From positions 1-32,047 of the IMG/VR virus record IMGVR_UViG_3300046747_000514: DNA of 32,047 nucleotides; one strand, given 5' to 3'. The notes beneath the pieces are model-generated. The model searched no databases, was not told where the DNA came from, and saw nothing but the letters and a program-made list of their open reading frames with translations. This document shows, piece after piece, positions 7,821 to 16,276 of the stretch. Position 1 is the first letter of the stretch. The number at the start of each line of letters is the position of its first letter. The DNA comes from a virus. A program made the position numbers and the translations under genes.

Positions 7821-8239
7821 TAGGAGATCCCCTGGATTAGTCCATTGATAGGGTCGAAAGTCACGCTGATGAGTTCCGCCGGCGCCAACGTCACAGAGTT
7901 ACCGTAGTCAGAGAAGCCGATCAAGCCCCCACTTGTGCTATCATACAGCACTCCCCAACGCCACGCATTGATGGCGGTTAGGATCGCCACGATCTGGAAG
8001 TTGTTCGGTAGGAAGGTCCAGAGGCCCCCGATCTGGGCAGAAGACGCCACCGTCACCGTGTAGCCGCCCGCCACGTAGCCGCCGGGACCTGGAGTGATCT
8101 CGGTGATCTGATTGAAGAGCGTCTGAGAGACCACCGGCGGAACGTTCGTCAGGCCGAACTTGAGCACATTGCTGCCGGGGATCGCCTGCCCGTTCCCCAT
8201 AGCCGCGACGAAGCTGTCGAACCTTTGGAACGCGGACAA
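7820..8239 (-). CDS. Small structural protein of unknown role
   Basis: This 139-residue protein begins MSAFQRFDSFVAAMGNGQA and contains LKFGLTNVPPVVSQTLFNQI, ITPGPGGYVAGGYTV, and INAWRWGVLYDST. The pattern (F..F....g.g......LK..LTN..P.........ITPG.GY.aGG) is one I associate with small proteins near phage capsid genes. The composition (Gly, Val, Thr, Trp/Tyr strands) suggests a compact beta-fold. It is tightly packed between neighbouring structural genes. No enzymatic motif is present. Confidence 0.75.
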   Translation of the reverse strand: MSAFQRFDSFVAAMGNGQAIPGSNVLKFGLTNVPPVVSQTLFNQITEITPGPGGYVAGGYTVTVASSAQIGGLWTFLPNNFQIVAILTAINAWRWGVLYDSTSGGLIGFSDYGNSVTLAPAELISVTFDPINGLIQGIS

Positions 8240-8242
8240 TCA

Positions 8243-8599
8243 TTAGCCCTCACGAATCCAAGTCCGAACGCCGGTGGCAGCATTGAGGTCGATGCATTGC
8301 ATCGAGATCATCGTGTTTGCAGCCATTACGACCGCTGCTCCGAGCAACGTGTCCGTCGTGCTCACGTTCACGGTCGGTGTCGCACCCGCCCTCGTGTAGA
8401 TCAAGTATTCATCCCCGATCTGACCCTGTGGTGGGAGGTTCACGAACGCTACTCCCGTGACCTCAATCATCATCGGATTCGCCCTGGCGAACCCCACGGC
8501 TGAGACGTAGGGAAGGATCGAAGCTGAAGCTTGCGCTGCCCCTGCTGATGCGAAAATGCCCATGTGGGCAATGGCAGAGTCTTTCTTATTCGAAGCCAT
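8243..8599 (-). CDS. Small structural protein of unknown role
   Basis: This 118-residue protein has an Ala/Ser-rich N-terminus (IFASAGAAQASASILPYVSA) and a beta-type C-terminal half (NLPPQGQIGDEYLIYTRAGA, VNVSTTDTLLG, ISMQCIDLNAATGVRTWIREG). The ending resembles small beta-sandwich proteins in which the chain closes on a Trp-containing strand. It is placed between two other small structural genes with 2-4 base gaps. A virion role is inferred from context only. Confidence 0.7.
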   Translation of the reverse strand: MASNKKDSAIAHMGIFASAGAAQASASILPYVSAVGFARANPMMIEVTGVAFVNLPPQGQIGDEYLIYTRAGATPTVNVSTTDTLLGAAVVMAANTMISMQCIDLNAATGVRTWIREG

Positions 8600-8601
8600 G
8601 A

Positions 8602-8895
8602 CTATTCGTCCTCCTCCATTTTGCGGCCGTCGAACTCACTCGCTTCCGCAATGTGCATCTCGGTGATCTCAATCTCCAGAGATCCTGGGATCTCCATCAG
8701 GCGCTCCTTCGGCGTCCGTTTCTTCTCACCGACTACCATCGGGTAGTCGGACTCTTTCCGCTTCTCCGGGCCGCGCAGGCTCTTGACTTTCCCCGTCACG
8801 ACCACCGTGACGACATCATCGAGGTCGACATCATCCATCGCCTCGACTTTCATGAAGTCAATTCGAGCCTGGCACTTGCCATCGCCGTAGGCCAT
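8602..8895 (-). CDS. Small protein of unknown function in the structural block
   Basis: This is a 97-residue protein. I place the start at ATG 8895 (MAYGDGKCQARIDF), preceded by GGGAG about 6 bases upstream, rather than an upstream start that would lie inside the previous gene. The protein is acidic and well mixed: MDDVDLDDVVTVVVTGKVKSL, a basic central loop (GPEKRKESDYPMVVGEKKRT), then GSLEIEITEMHIAEASEF. The alternating hydrophobic strands suggest a small beta domain, possibly a virion or chaperone-like protein. I do not recognise a family. Confidence 0.7.
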   Translation of the reverse strand: MAYGDGKCQARIDFMKVEAMDDVDLDDVVTVVVTGKVKSLRGPEKRKESDYPMVVGEKKRTPKERLMEIPGSLEIEITEMHIAEASEFDGRKMEEDE

Positions 8896-8896
8896 A

Positions 8897-9487
8897 CTAG
8901 CTCCCAAAGTAGCCGTTGATTGAGATAGATCCACGGAGTACCTGACTTGCTGTTGCAGTTCCAACTGGAACCCGGAAGAAGATGTGCATGAAGCGTCCAG
9001 GTTCGACAATGGGAAGGGCTCCAAACATCCTCTGGATGATTGGAGGCTGAGATCCGATTAAGGCTCCCACAAGGAGAGTCTGCGAGCCCAGCGACAGACG
9101 GCGAGGACCAAACACGCCACCGGTCCCTCCCCCGTCCGTCGTCGCTAGACTCGCAGCTGTTGAGTTAACAGCCAGGCCCCACTCGACGATGGTGGGAGTT
9201 GTAGCCACAGCGGCTCCGGTGTTAACAAGAGAGATCTGGATATCGGTGATGAAGAGGTGTGCTTGCACGGCCGCAAGGGCGCCCGGAGCACTCCACCCGA
9301 ACAACGCGAAGTCAGTCTCAGCGCTCGCTGGGGCCGCGAAGTTGTATAGTCCACCAAGCGTCGCGTAGCTTGGGACCGAATTCGATAGAACCGCGGCGGC
9401 TGGAGCCGCCGAGTTCGCATACTGTGAGAGGCCACCAAGTTGACCAGTGATATCAGAATAGACACTGATAAGTTTGCCAGTTGCCAT
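8897..9487 (-). CDS. Structural protein of unknown role
   Basis: This 196-residue protein is low in charge and rich in Ala, Gly, Ser and Val. Features are LGGLSQYANSAAPAAAVLS, LHLFITDIQISLVNTGAAV, TPTIVEWGLAVNSTAAS, GGVFGPRRLSLGSQTLLVG and the end VLRGSISINGYFGS. The strand-rich character and overall plan resemble the neighbouring paralogue pair (5139-6455), in particular the central IVEWGLAVN / RRLSLGSQ and the final beta-hairpin, but I cannot show homology by eye. It is separated from the upstream gene by a strong hairpin (9511-9541). A virion role is inferred. Confidence 0.75.
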   Translation of the reverse strand: MATGKLISVYSDITGQLGGLSQYANSAAPAAAVLSNSVPSYATLGGLYNFAAPASAETDFALFGWSAPGALAAVQAHLFITDIQISLVNTGAAVATTPTIVEWGLAVNSTAASLATTDGGGTGGVFGPRRLSLGSQTLLVGALIGSQPPIIQRMFGALPIVEPGRFMHIFFRVPVGTATASQVLRGSISINGYFGS

Positions 9488-9510
9488 TGAAGTCTCCGGT
9501 CAAGGTGACA

Positions 9511-9541
9511 GGGGGAAGAAAGCTTGTTCCTTTCCTCCCCC
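9511..9541. terminator. Strong hairpin between two late genes, possible attenuator or processing site
   Basis: Left arm GGGGGAAGAAAG (9511-9522), 7-base loop, right arm CTTTCCTCCCCC (9530-9541): a 12-position stem with one mismatch. Read on the reverse strand there is no T-run after the stem, so full termination is unlikely; partial termination or RNA end protection is possible. Its arms closely match those of the terminator-like hairpin at 29719-29749. Confidence 0.6.
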
Positions 9542-9548
9542 TATTGCA

Positions 9549-9914
9549 TCACGGGCTCGTCTGCGTCGATGCTGCCACAATCCCGCGCCAGCCGACTCCA
9601 TCCGGGTTGAAGAACAACCCAGACTGAAAGGCAGCCGACAAGGCCCCAGGCTGTGCCAAGGCGCCTCCGGCACTTGTTTGGATCGTGACGACAAAGGCTC
9701 CATTATTGCAGAGGATGAACATGAGCCCTTTTGTCGTCGCCTCTGGCGGGAGCCGAAGATTTCGCGCCGCCGTCGGTGTGATCATGATGATCGGTGGATG
9801 CGATGGAGTAAGCTGAAAATTCACCGCATCGCCGATCAGATCCTGGCCCGCAGCCCAGCCGCGCCACCAGGTCATATCATAGATGTCACCACCTTCAAGA
9901 GTAGGCCGAGTCAT
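9549..9914 (-). CDS. Small decoration-like protein after the major capsid gene
   Basis: This 121-residue protein lies directly downstream of the major capsid gene, the usual place for a capsid decoration or stabilising protein. It contains VNFQLTPSHPPIIMITPTA, NLRLPPEATTKGLMFILCNNG and AFVVTIQTSAGG, a beta-sandwich-like run of strands that resembles small capsid-surface proteins. The C-terminal GLFFNPDGVGWRGIVAAST is also strand-like. ATG at 9914 overlaps the capsid gene stop (ATGA). Its function is inferred from place and fold. Confidence 0.7.
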   Translation of the reverse strand: MTRPTLEGGDIYDMTWWRGWAAGQDLIGDAVNFQLTPSHPPIIMITPTAARNLRLPPEATTKGLMFILCNNGAFVVTIQTSAGGALAQPGALSAAFQSGLFFNPDGVGWRGIVAASTQTSP

Positions 9915-11152
9915 GGCTGGATACCTCCAATGTACGCGCAGGTCAGGCCACCACGATCGAGCTCAATGGAGCACTCGGTCTGGATGAAACCTCTCCGGAG
10001 GTCTTCGTCCTTCAGCTGAACGTCGTCCTTCGTCCTGGTGTCACGTCCTTTGAGCGTCACGTAGGTGATGCTCGCAAAGTCCAACACCCACATGCTGTTC
10101 GTGTACAGCGGGTGCCGGTTCAGCAACGGATGGCTTCGGAGAAGGACCCGGCCCTGGGGCAGAATCAGCTCCCGGAAGTTCATCCCGTAGACTTCAACCG
10201 GACCTCCATAGAAGATCTGGCTGTTCGCGTCGGCAGACACGATCTTATTCAGGGCATTCAGCGCCCCGTTCCCGACAAACGCAATGCGCTCATCGCCAGC
10301 CGGCGTGTCGAAGTTGAAGATTGGAAACAGCGTGTCAAGTAGCTGGTTCCATGTCACAGAGGTCGTGAAGACCGTCTGCCGGGCGCTCGGGAGCTGAGCC
10401 CGAATCCCGTTCATCGTTCGCATCGGCTTGCCGTTGCTGCCCGTCACCTCCGACACACGGCCGAAGAGCATGCTCCACTCGATAGCCCTCGAGTGGTCAA
10501 ACATCTTCCGCTTCTTGTCGTTCGACCACGGATCTCCCGTACGGAAGAAGGTCATCTCAGCCGTTCCACTGAGCTCGTACGTGTCCTTGAAGATCTGGGT
10601 CTTGTTCGTGAACATAATCGGATTACGGCTGACCGCCTTTGGCGCTGCCGTGCCTTCAGCGTACAGGCTGCCGATCAGGAGCAGGAAGCTCTGGTCCGGA
10701 ATGCTCGCCGGCGTAGTGCCAGCAGCACCTCTCGAGCAGATGAACTCCGTGTCGGAGATCACGTTCTGGACCAGCAAACATTCCTGATTGAACGTTGCGT
10801 TGTCCGTCACGGGCTCCACCAGGAGCAAATCGCCCGGCTTCAAGTGGCTCGCCACGCCCCACCCGGCATCCAGCGTCGTCGCCGTCGGGTCCACCGAGTT
10901 CACGTTAATGTCCGTCACGCCAGACGCAATGGAGGAGCCTCCCCCGTTCGCGCGCAGGCGGACTAGATCATTCGGCTCATCCCACCAGTTGTATTCCGGA
11001 TCGGAAACAGTCCGCTTCCGGATCTTGCTCGTGAGAGCAAAGAGCGGTGCGCTTCCATTCGGATTCAGGAAGAGAATCATCTCCCTGAAGTTCTTCGGGC
11101 GTTCATTGGCAGAGAAGTCGCCAGTGCCCCTCAGTCCAGCTACAGCAGCCAC
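9911..11152 (-). CDS. Major capsid protein, SU10-like (DUF5309)
   Basis: This 413-residue protein is the likely main shell protein. The opening (GLRGTGDFSANERPKNFREM) and LNPNGSAPLFALTSKIRKRT plus PEYNWWDEPND match the SU10-type major capsid family, in which a short N-arm is followed by the sequence around FxWxxD. Later come GTAEMTFFRTGDPW, the MFDHSRAIEWSMLFGRVSE helix (spine-helix position of an HK97 fold), and TSMWVLDF-like strands (YTNSMWVLDFASITYVTLK). The gene follows the scaffold with a 19-base gap, as in canonical packaging-head order. Length fits the family (about 330-420). Confidence 0.85.
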   Translation of the reverse strand: MAAVAGLRGTGDFSANERPKNFREMILFLNPNGSAPLFALTSKIRKRTVSDPEYNWWDEPNDLVRLRANGGGSSIASGVTDINVNSVDPTATTLDAGWGVASHLKPGDLLLVEPVTDNATFNQECLLVQNVISDTEFICSRGAAGTTPASIPDQSFLLLIGSLYAEGTAAPKAVSRNPIMFTNKTQIFKDTYELSGTAEMTFFRTGDPWSNDKKRKMFDHSRAIEWSMLFGRVSEVTGSNGKPMRTMNGIRAQLPSARQTVFTTSVTWNQLLDTLFPIFNFDTPAGDERIAFVGNGALNALNKIVSADANSQIFYGGPVEVYGMNFRELILPQGRVLLRSHPLLNRHPLYTNSMWVLDFASITYVTLKGRDTRTKDDVQLKDEDLRRGFIQTECSIELDRGGLTCAYIGGIQP

Positions 11153-11171
11153 GTTTTAGTCTCCACTCGGT

Positions 11172-12275
11172 TTACGAGGGTGGGTCGAAGCGACCTTGAT
11201 CACCCATCTGGATTAAGCTCGTCATGAGGTCCCACTGGTTCCTTGACGGAGGTGCAGTCCGAGCGCCGGGCTGCTTAGCTCCTGCCGCGGAATAGGCCTG
11301 TGGGGTCTGACGAACCTGCCTGCCGGGCATCTGTGGAGCCCTCGGCCGCCCATTTGACTGCGGCGTGATAGGGACTCCGGCAACTCCAAGCATGACCGCA
11401 GCTTGCGCTGCTGTGAAGCGGACCATATCCGCCTCGGCCATCTGTGGGTTCGTTGCCCGGACATTCTGAGCTATCGTAGCAACCGTCTGCCGATGCTGTG
11501 AATTGGTCCGATCAAGTCCCGGAAACTGCTTCCAGAACCTATTCTCGGCCTCAGCGTTCCTCTGCTGAGCCTTCATCATGCCCATCACAACGTTCGGCAA
11601 GTTGCTTGCGACAACCCGCATAACGCTCGAGACTGCGTTCATGTGAACGTTAGCCATCATATGAGCATACACTTTCTTTGGGTCCGTCGCGAGCTCTTCA
11701 AGCTGCCTATCGGAGACCGTGTACACTTCAGATGCGAGCCTGTCACGAATCACATTTAGGTTCTGCTCCAGGCCCTCGCTCAGGCTCTGGAATGAAACCT
11801 GCTCAGGCTGCGCCTGTGGCGCAGAAGGAGCCGCAGCTGGCGCCGTTCCCGGCACCGGTTGAGCCACCGTCGGTTCGGGCTGTTGAGCGGGCTGCTCCGT
11901 GGGCTGCTGTGCCACCACGGGCTCTTGCTCTTGGCCCTCCACCGGCTGCTCCGAGCCCGGGAAAGTGAAGCCTTCGTCTCCCAGGTCTGCCTGATACGAG
12001 TCATCCTCGTCACCAGGATCACTACCGCCGCCTTCGGCGACGTTGGCAGCTGGAGCTACGTCTTCCGCGCTCCCGCCTAGCTGCCGAAAAGCCTCCAGAG
12101 TGTCTTCCAGGTCCTCCGCCTCTGGCGGATCAATTTCGCCACTGCCGGCCGGTAGCTGGTCCCTTGGGATCGATTCCCGAGCCTCAACCGTCTGCCTCGG
12201 TCCAGCCGCTGGTGTCGTCCGCGTCGGGGTCTGTCCGTTCATTGCGCCGTTGTTGCGACCGGACTGTCTGGCCAT
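11172..12275 (-). CDS. Capsid scaffolding protein
   Basis: This 367-residue protein has a disordered N-terminal half: acidic (DPPEAEDLEDTLEAFRQL, DPGDEDDSYQADLGDEG) then Pro/Gln/Ala-rich repeats (PTEQPAQQPEPTVAQ). The C-terminal half is helical (LSEGLEQNLNVIRDRLASEV, MMKAQQRNAEAENRFWKQFPG), with a basic Arg/Pro/Gln-rich end, the usual capsid-binding pattern of scaffold proteins. It sits between portal and major capsid genes. No protease motif is seen. The first 92 bases overlap the end of the gene at 12184-12588 in another frame. Confidence 0.75.
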   Translation of the reverse strand: MARQSGRNNGAMNGQTPTRTTPAAGPRQTVEARESIPRDQLPAGSGEIDPPEAEDLEDTLEAFRQLGGSAEDVAPAANVAEGGGSDPGDEDDSYQADLGDEGFTFPGSEQPVEGQEQEPVVAQQPTEQPAQQPEPTVAQPVPGTAPAAAPSAPQAQPEQVSFQSLSEGLEQNLNVIRDRLASEVYTVSDRQLEELATDPKKVYAHMMANVHMNAVSSVMRVVASNLPNVVMGMMKAQQRNAEAENRFWKQFPGLDRTNSQHRQTVATIAQNVRATNPQMAEADMVRFTAAQAAVMLGVAGVPITPQSNGRPRAPQMPGRQVRQTPQAYSAAGAKQPGARTAPPSRNQWDLMTSLIQMGDQGRFDPPS

Positions 12276-12588
12276 GTTGTTCTCTCTCCTGAGCTAGTGA
12301 ATCAAGTGCATCTTGCGCTGCGCGCAAGACGACCTCCGGATATCGTTCGATGAGCAAAAGAGCCCCAATTTCCCCTCGCTTGTATTCACTCGCCCCAGTC
12401 TCTTCGAGGAAAAATTGAGCCTGACGGGCCTCAATCTGACTCCGAAGGAACCCTGCCACGATCCGCCACCCTTCAGATGAAGTCAAGCCTTGCATCGCAT
12501 CTTTCTGCGCAACGGCCCCTGCCCTCTGCTCTTGACGCTGCGCGTCAAGTTCAGCCATATAACGGGTCTGACGTATATCTTCATTCAT
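12184..12588 (-). CDS. Unknown helical protein between portal and scaffold
   Basis: This 134-residue protein is strongly helical: MAELDAQRQEQRAGAVAQKD at the N-terminus, then GWRIVAGFLRSQIEARQAQF and EIGALLLIERYPEVVLRAA. The final 30 residues (QRRNERTDPDADDTSGWTEAD) are polar, and their coding overlaps the first 92 bases of the scaffold gene in another frame. ATG at 12588 overlaps the portal stop (ATGA). Position suggests a role in procapsid assembly, perhaps a second scaffold or portal-associated protein. I recognise no family. Confidence 0.7.
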   Translation of the reverse strand: MNEDIRQTRYMAELDAQRQEQRAGAVAQKDAMQGLTSSEGWRIVAGFLRSQIEARQAQFFLEETGASEYKRGEIGALLLIERYPEVVLRAAQDALDSLAQEREQHGQTVRSQQRRNERTDPDADDTSGWTEADG

Positions 12589-14579
12589 TGTATTGAAGGT
12601 CCTGGTGCTTGTCCGCCCGTCCCGTGCACTGGACTCGTGAGGCCCGGAGATGCTCCCCCTGGCGGCCCGCCAGCGCTACGTGCTGAGCCATTCCCACCAC
12701 GGCGCTTGCCACCAACCATAGGAACGGAATTCCCCTGGGCTAGAGCCATCTGAAACTTCTGATCGTCGGTGATCTGAACCTTGAATTGATTGATGTTCTT
12801 GAGGCCGCTGAGCACCGCAACCCACTGGAAGATTCCGGCCAGATCGAACTGCGCGGAGATCTGAGGGATCGCCATCACGGAGCTGATCATCTCTTTCCAT
12901 AAGTTCGCCTGTGCGAAGCGGTCGATGGGAAGCGTCCCGTCCACGGGGATAAAGTCGTAGAAGCCCGCAATGGCGTCCGGAGTCACATTCACGAAGGGCT
13001 GCCCGGCCTGCTGAGCCAAGTCGCCCACAATCTTGAGCTTCATCTCCATGTCATAGTATTGCTGGCTGTTCTGCACCAGGATCTGCGTCAGTGGGCTCCA
13101 GCCACACATGCTCATATACTCGGCCAACGTCTTCAGCCGGTTCACTCCGAAGGACGTGCTGGTGCGGACCTCCGTCGCTGTCTTCCGGCCGCCCGTCGCG
13201 AGCAGGCCCATGATCTGATCGTTAACGCCCGCCGTCCGCTCGCCAATGCCGATCATCGCGGGCAGATCCGCCATGTGCCCCCTCGTGATGTCCTGGATCG
13301 CGAGCTGCGTCACAGGTCCCTTCGTGTCCGTTCCGTAGGCTTCAGGCTTGAGCCGAATGACGCCGCCCGGCAGCGGGTTCAGCAGGTCCTTCATCACGAT
13401 CCGAGACGGGTCCGCCACCACCTTGTTGTTCAGAGCGGCTCGTACGTTGTAGAAGTGACTATTAAGTAGCCAGTCAATGGTATTCTGAATGTCCGAGAGG
13501 ACCTCAGGGTATCCACGGTTCGTGAGGCCATACGCTTCCGGGTCCATAGGACAGACCATATATGGGTACTTGCAGTGGTAGGCTCCGAGTGGAGCTGCTC
13601 CAAAGAGTACACCATAATTTGCCGTACTCGTAAAGACCCACTTCTCGGGGAAGTCACTTTGGCTGAGGCCCCACTCCTTCGGGATGATCTCAATGACCAT
13701 TTCATAGGCGTCCACCATCATCGGGTGCGTGCGGAAGATATTCAGAACTTCGTTCCACTGTTGGGTCTGCGCGTAGGACTCCGGGCGCTCCAGCAGCGGG
13801 CTGCCCATGTCCGTGATGCTATAGTCTTCGCCCTTTCCTGGTCCAATAGCGGCGATGTTCTTCTCCATATACTTGCCGGCCTTCGTCCTACGGACGATCT
13901 CATTCCAGGAAATTTTCACCCGTCTGCCCGCGAACTCCCCTTTCTGGAACTCCTTCACCGGCTTCCGCACGTCCCAGATGAAGAACTGTGGCTGCACGTT
14001 GTAGATAGTATTCCCAGCGTACCGCCGGATCTGAGTCGTCTGCTGCACGAAGCCCTTTGTTGGCTGCCCCAGCCAATCCACGGCGGGCACAAGCTCCGTG
14101 ATATTCTCCGTGATGTCATCCCAGTAGACGCCGATGACTCCGAAGCCGTATTTCAGGGAATCATAGAGCCAAGTGTACAGTGCAGGTCCCATCTCCCCCG
14201 CGAGCATCTGATAGCCGAGCAGAGCCTCCATGGCTTGGACCTGGGACGCGCCTTCGCCATGCCTTCCATCGAGCTGGAGCACCGGGTTCCGCCCCATGAA
14301 GACAGACGTCAGGTAGGTATGCGCGGCCATGACGACCGCATACGAGTATGGGATCTGCATCGTGGTATATTGCGGGCTACCGGCGTTCTCCCGATCGTTC
14401 CGCCGGACCGCATCCATATCATCCGTCGGCAGGGCCGCAAGCACCCGCTCCTCCGCCTCCTGCCAGTCATGGAACTTCTTCCCTACGATCCGCTCCCAGA
14501 AGCGGACGCGATCTCGGATCTCCTGAAGGATCCGCCTCTCAAGGTCCGAGCCGTATTTGATCTGCCTAGTCTGGCTCAT
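12585..14579 (-). CDS. Portal protein
   Basis: This 664-residue protein fits the short-tailed-phage type of portal in length and plan. It has DLERRILQEIRDRVRFWERI and FHDWQEAEERVLAAL at the N-terminus, then MQIPYSYAVVMAAHTYLTSVFMG and the wing region with WLYDSLKYGFGVIGVYWDD. Residues ~370-395 contain RGYPEVLSDIQNTIDWLLNSHFYNV, and TGGRKTATEVRTSTSFGVNRL follows, the conserved clip/stem helix of portals. The end is Gly/Pro/Ser-rich and disordered. It forms the dodecameric DNA entry ring. It lies directly after the large terminase, as expected. Confidence 0.9.
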   Translation of the reverse strand: MSQTRQIKYGSDLERRILQEIRDRVRFWERIVGKKFHDWQEAEERVLAALPTDDMDAVRRNDRENAGSPQYTTMQIPYSYAVVMAAHTYLTSVFMGRNPVLQLDGRHGEGASQVQAMEALLGYQMLAGEMGPALYTWLYDSLKYGFGVIGVYWDDITENITELVPAVDWLGQPTKGFVQQTTQIRRYAGNTIYNVQPQFFIWDVRKPVKEFQKGEFAGRRVKISWNEIVRRTKAGKYMEKNIAAIGPGKGEDYSITDMGSPLLERPESYAQTQQWNEVLNIFRTHPMMVDAYEMVIEIIPKEWGLSQSDFPEKWVFTSTANYGVLFGAAPLGAYHCKYPYMVCPMDPEAYGLTNRGYPEVLSDIQNTIDWLLNSHFYNVRAALNNKVVADPSRIVMKDLLNPLPGGVIRLKPEAYGTDTKGPVTQLAIQDITRGHMADLPAMIGIGERTAGVNDQIMGLLATGGRKTATEVRTSTSFGVNRLKTLAEYMSMCGWSPLTQILVQNSQQYYDMEMKLKIVGDLAQQAGQPFVNVTPDAIAGFYDFIPVDGTLPIDRFAQANLWKEMISSVMAIPQISAQFDLAGIFQWVAVLSGLKNINQFKVQITDDQKFQMALAQGNSVPMVGGKRRGGNGSARSAGGPPGGASPGLTSPVHGTGGQAPGPSIQ

Positions 14580-14593
14580 GCGCTATGCGCACC

Positions 14594-16276
14594 CTAAGGT
14601 GCCCCCCGTTCGTAGTCGAGTTCAAGGATGTTCGCCTCATCCTCAAGGTATAGGTTCTCTTGCATGAAGGACACGTTGCCCTTCTCGAGGCTTGAGATCA
14701 CGATGGCCGCAGCATTGAGGACATCATCATGGTCCCCATCCGGGTTCTTCCCTGGGTAGTGCAGGAACTGGGAGATCAGCTCGTGCTGATCCTTGCGGAA
14801 GTAGAGCTGCCCGTTGCTGGCCGGGCCCGCCAACCCATCATTGATCACGTCGGATTTAGCCCTCCTATCGTCGAAGGGAGTAATGACCCAATAGCGTCCG
14901 CGAGCACGCATAGCCTGACGCAGAAGCCACTCGAGGGTCTTCTGATACGCAACTGTTTCCACGATAATTTTCCGTGGAGCATACTTAATACAGAGGTTGA
15001 AGAAAGTCGCAATTGTCCAGTTTGGTTCATGACCTCGATTGTAAACGGTCTCAAGAATATAGTATGCTCCGTCGTGGCGGCAAGCAACCACGAAGGCCTC
15101 GTAGTCTTTCTTGGCAAAGCCCTTCTTAATTTGTATCTCTGTTGGAGGTGGTACCGGGTCAATAGCGATTTCAACCCACCGCGATGCGCGTGGTGGTTCT
15201 GGCGTGTGTGTCCCGTCCCCATAGTAGTTCACCCAGTCGTCTCGGAAGAAGCACGTTTCGGGAGAGATCAGCTTGCACTCTTTCTCCTTCGTGAAGAGTG
15301 AGAGCTTGTTTCGTCGGATGCTTGCCTCGCGGTCGGCCCGGAGGACCTCGGAGCTCTCCCGCTCGGGCCACGAGCTAATGCGGAACTCCGTCGGCAGGTT
15401 CTCCGTCTCCAGCGTCCAGCACCCGAACCTCGCGGAGTAGAACTGATTGTCGTTGATGGCCCGCTGGCTCACGTCCTCGAAGTCCTGCGGCGTGTTGAGG
15501 AGAACCATCTTCGCATCCGGCGCCTCACTCGCCGGCGCCAGGGAGTCCTTCAGATCCGCCATCACGAGGTCATAGATCTTCTCCCTCTGCTCCGTCGTGG
15601 CGGAGTTTTCCCCGTCGACCACGTCGTCGATGATGATCAGGTCCGGCCGGTAGTCATCAATGTTGATGCCCCGCGTGCTGCCGGAGATCCCAAGAGCAAG
15701 GACCCAGATGCTATGCTGCTCCGGACCATGTAGGATGTGGAGCTCCTCGTCCGTCCACGGGTTGCCCTTGTTGAGCCCAAAGGCTTTAGCCCAGGGACTG
15801 TTCTTCTCCACCTGCGTCCGCAGCCACCGGACGGAGCGCCGGGCATGCCGCTCACTCTTGCCGATGTACACGATGGTCCGACTAATGCCATAAGCAATCC
15901 GCTTCGAGGCGAAGGCCCTCAGGTTCGTAGTCTTTGCGAAGCCTCTGGGTAGAATGATATTGCACAGGCGTTTGTTCGGGTCATCCAGGATGTTCCACGT
16001 TGGTCGGGCGTAGAGGCCGAAGCCCTGCCGGAAGGTCTTTGGGAACCACGTCTTGCAATACAGCAGGGAGTCCACGGCCCCAAGGGCTACGATCTCCTTC
16101 ACGGAAGGGGAAGAGGAGGCAGAAGAGAGGATCGGCTCCTCTGCCTCCCGAGCCGAAGGAGCTGGGGAAACGGTCAGTCCTTCGGTGGCCTCCTGCTCAC
16201 CTCTCAGGAGGAACTCTGGATTAAGTGTCGGTGGGGGCTCGAAGCCCCCCTTACGGGGCGGCCCGCTCGAGCTCAT
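14594..16276 (-). CDS. Terminase large subunit (ATPase and nuclease)
   Basis: This 560-residue protein has both TerL domains. A deviant Walker A, LPRGFAKTT, lies at residues ~109-117, and Walker B LIIIDDVVDGENS follows at ~213. The C-terminal RNase H-like nuclease has D373 (EIAIDPVPPP), E440 (KIIVETVAYQKTLEWLLRQA) and a DGDHDDVLNAAA motif at 513-524, the usual acidic triad. It cuts concatemers and drives DNA into the capsid through the portal. The N-terminal 60 residues are Pro/Ser/Glu rich and disordered, as the coding there overlaps the upstream small gene by 26 bases. Confidence 0.93.
   Translation of the reverse strand: MSSSGPPRKGGFEPPPTLNPEFLLRGEQEATEGLTVSPAPSAREAEEPILSSASSSPSVKEIVALGAVDSLLYCKTWFPKTFRQGFGLYARPTWNILDDPNKRLCNIILPRGFAKTTNLRAFASKRIAYGISRTIVYIGKSERHARRSVRWLRTQVEKNSPWAKAFGLNKGNPWTDEELHILHGPEQHSIWVLALGISGSTRGINIDDYRPDLIIIDDVVDGENSATTEQREKIYDLVMADLKDSLAPASEAPDAKMVLLNTPQDFEDVSQRAINDNQFYSARFGCWTLETENLPTEFRISSWPERESSEVLRADREASIRRNKLSLFTKEKECKLISPETCFFRDDWVNYYGDGTHTPEPPRASRWVEIAIDPVPPPTEIQIKKGFAKKDYEAFVVACRHDGAYYILETVYNRGHEPNWTIATFFNLCIKYAPRKIIVETVAYQKTLEWLLRQAMRARGRYWVITPFDDRRAKSDVINDGLAGPASNGQLYFRKDQHELISQFLHYPGKNPDGDHDDVLNAAAIVISSLEKGNVSFMQENLYLEDEANILELDYERGAP

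Noticed and set aside
13575-14597. Long frame on the + strand across the portal gene
   Set aside because: It is antisense to a clear portal gene, rich in Arg, His, Leu and Pro, without any domain; typical shadow of a GC-rich coding strand.
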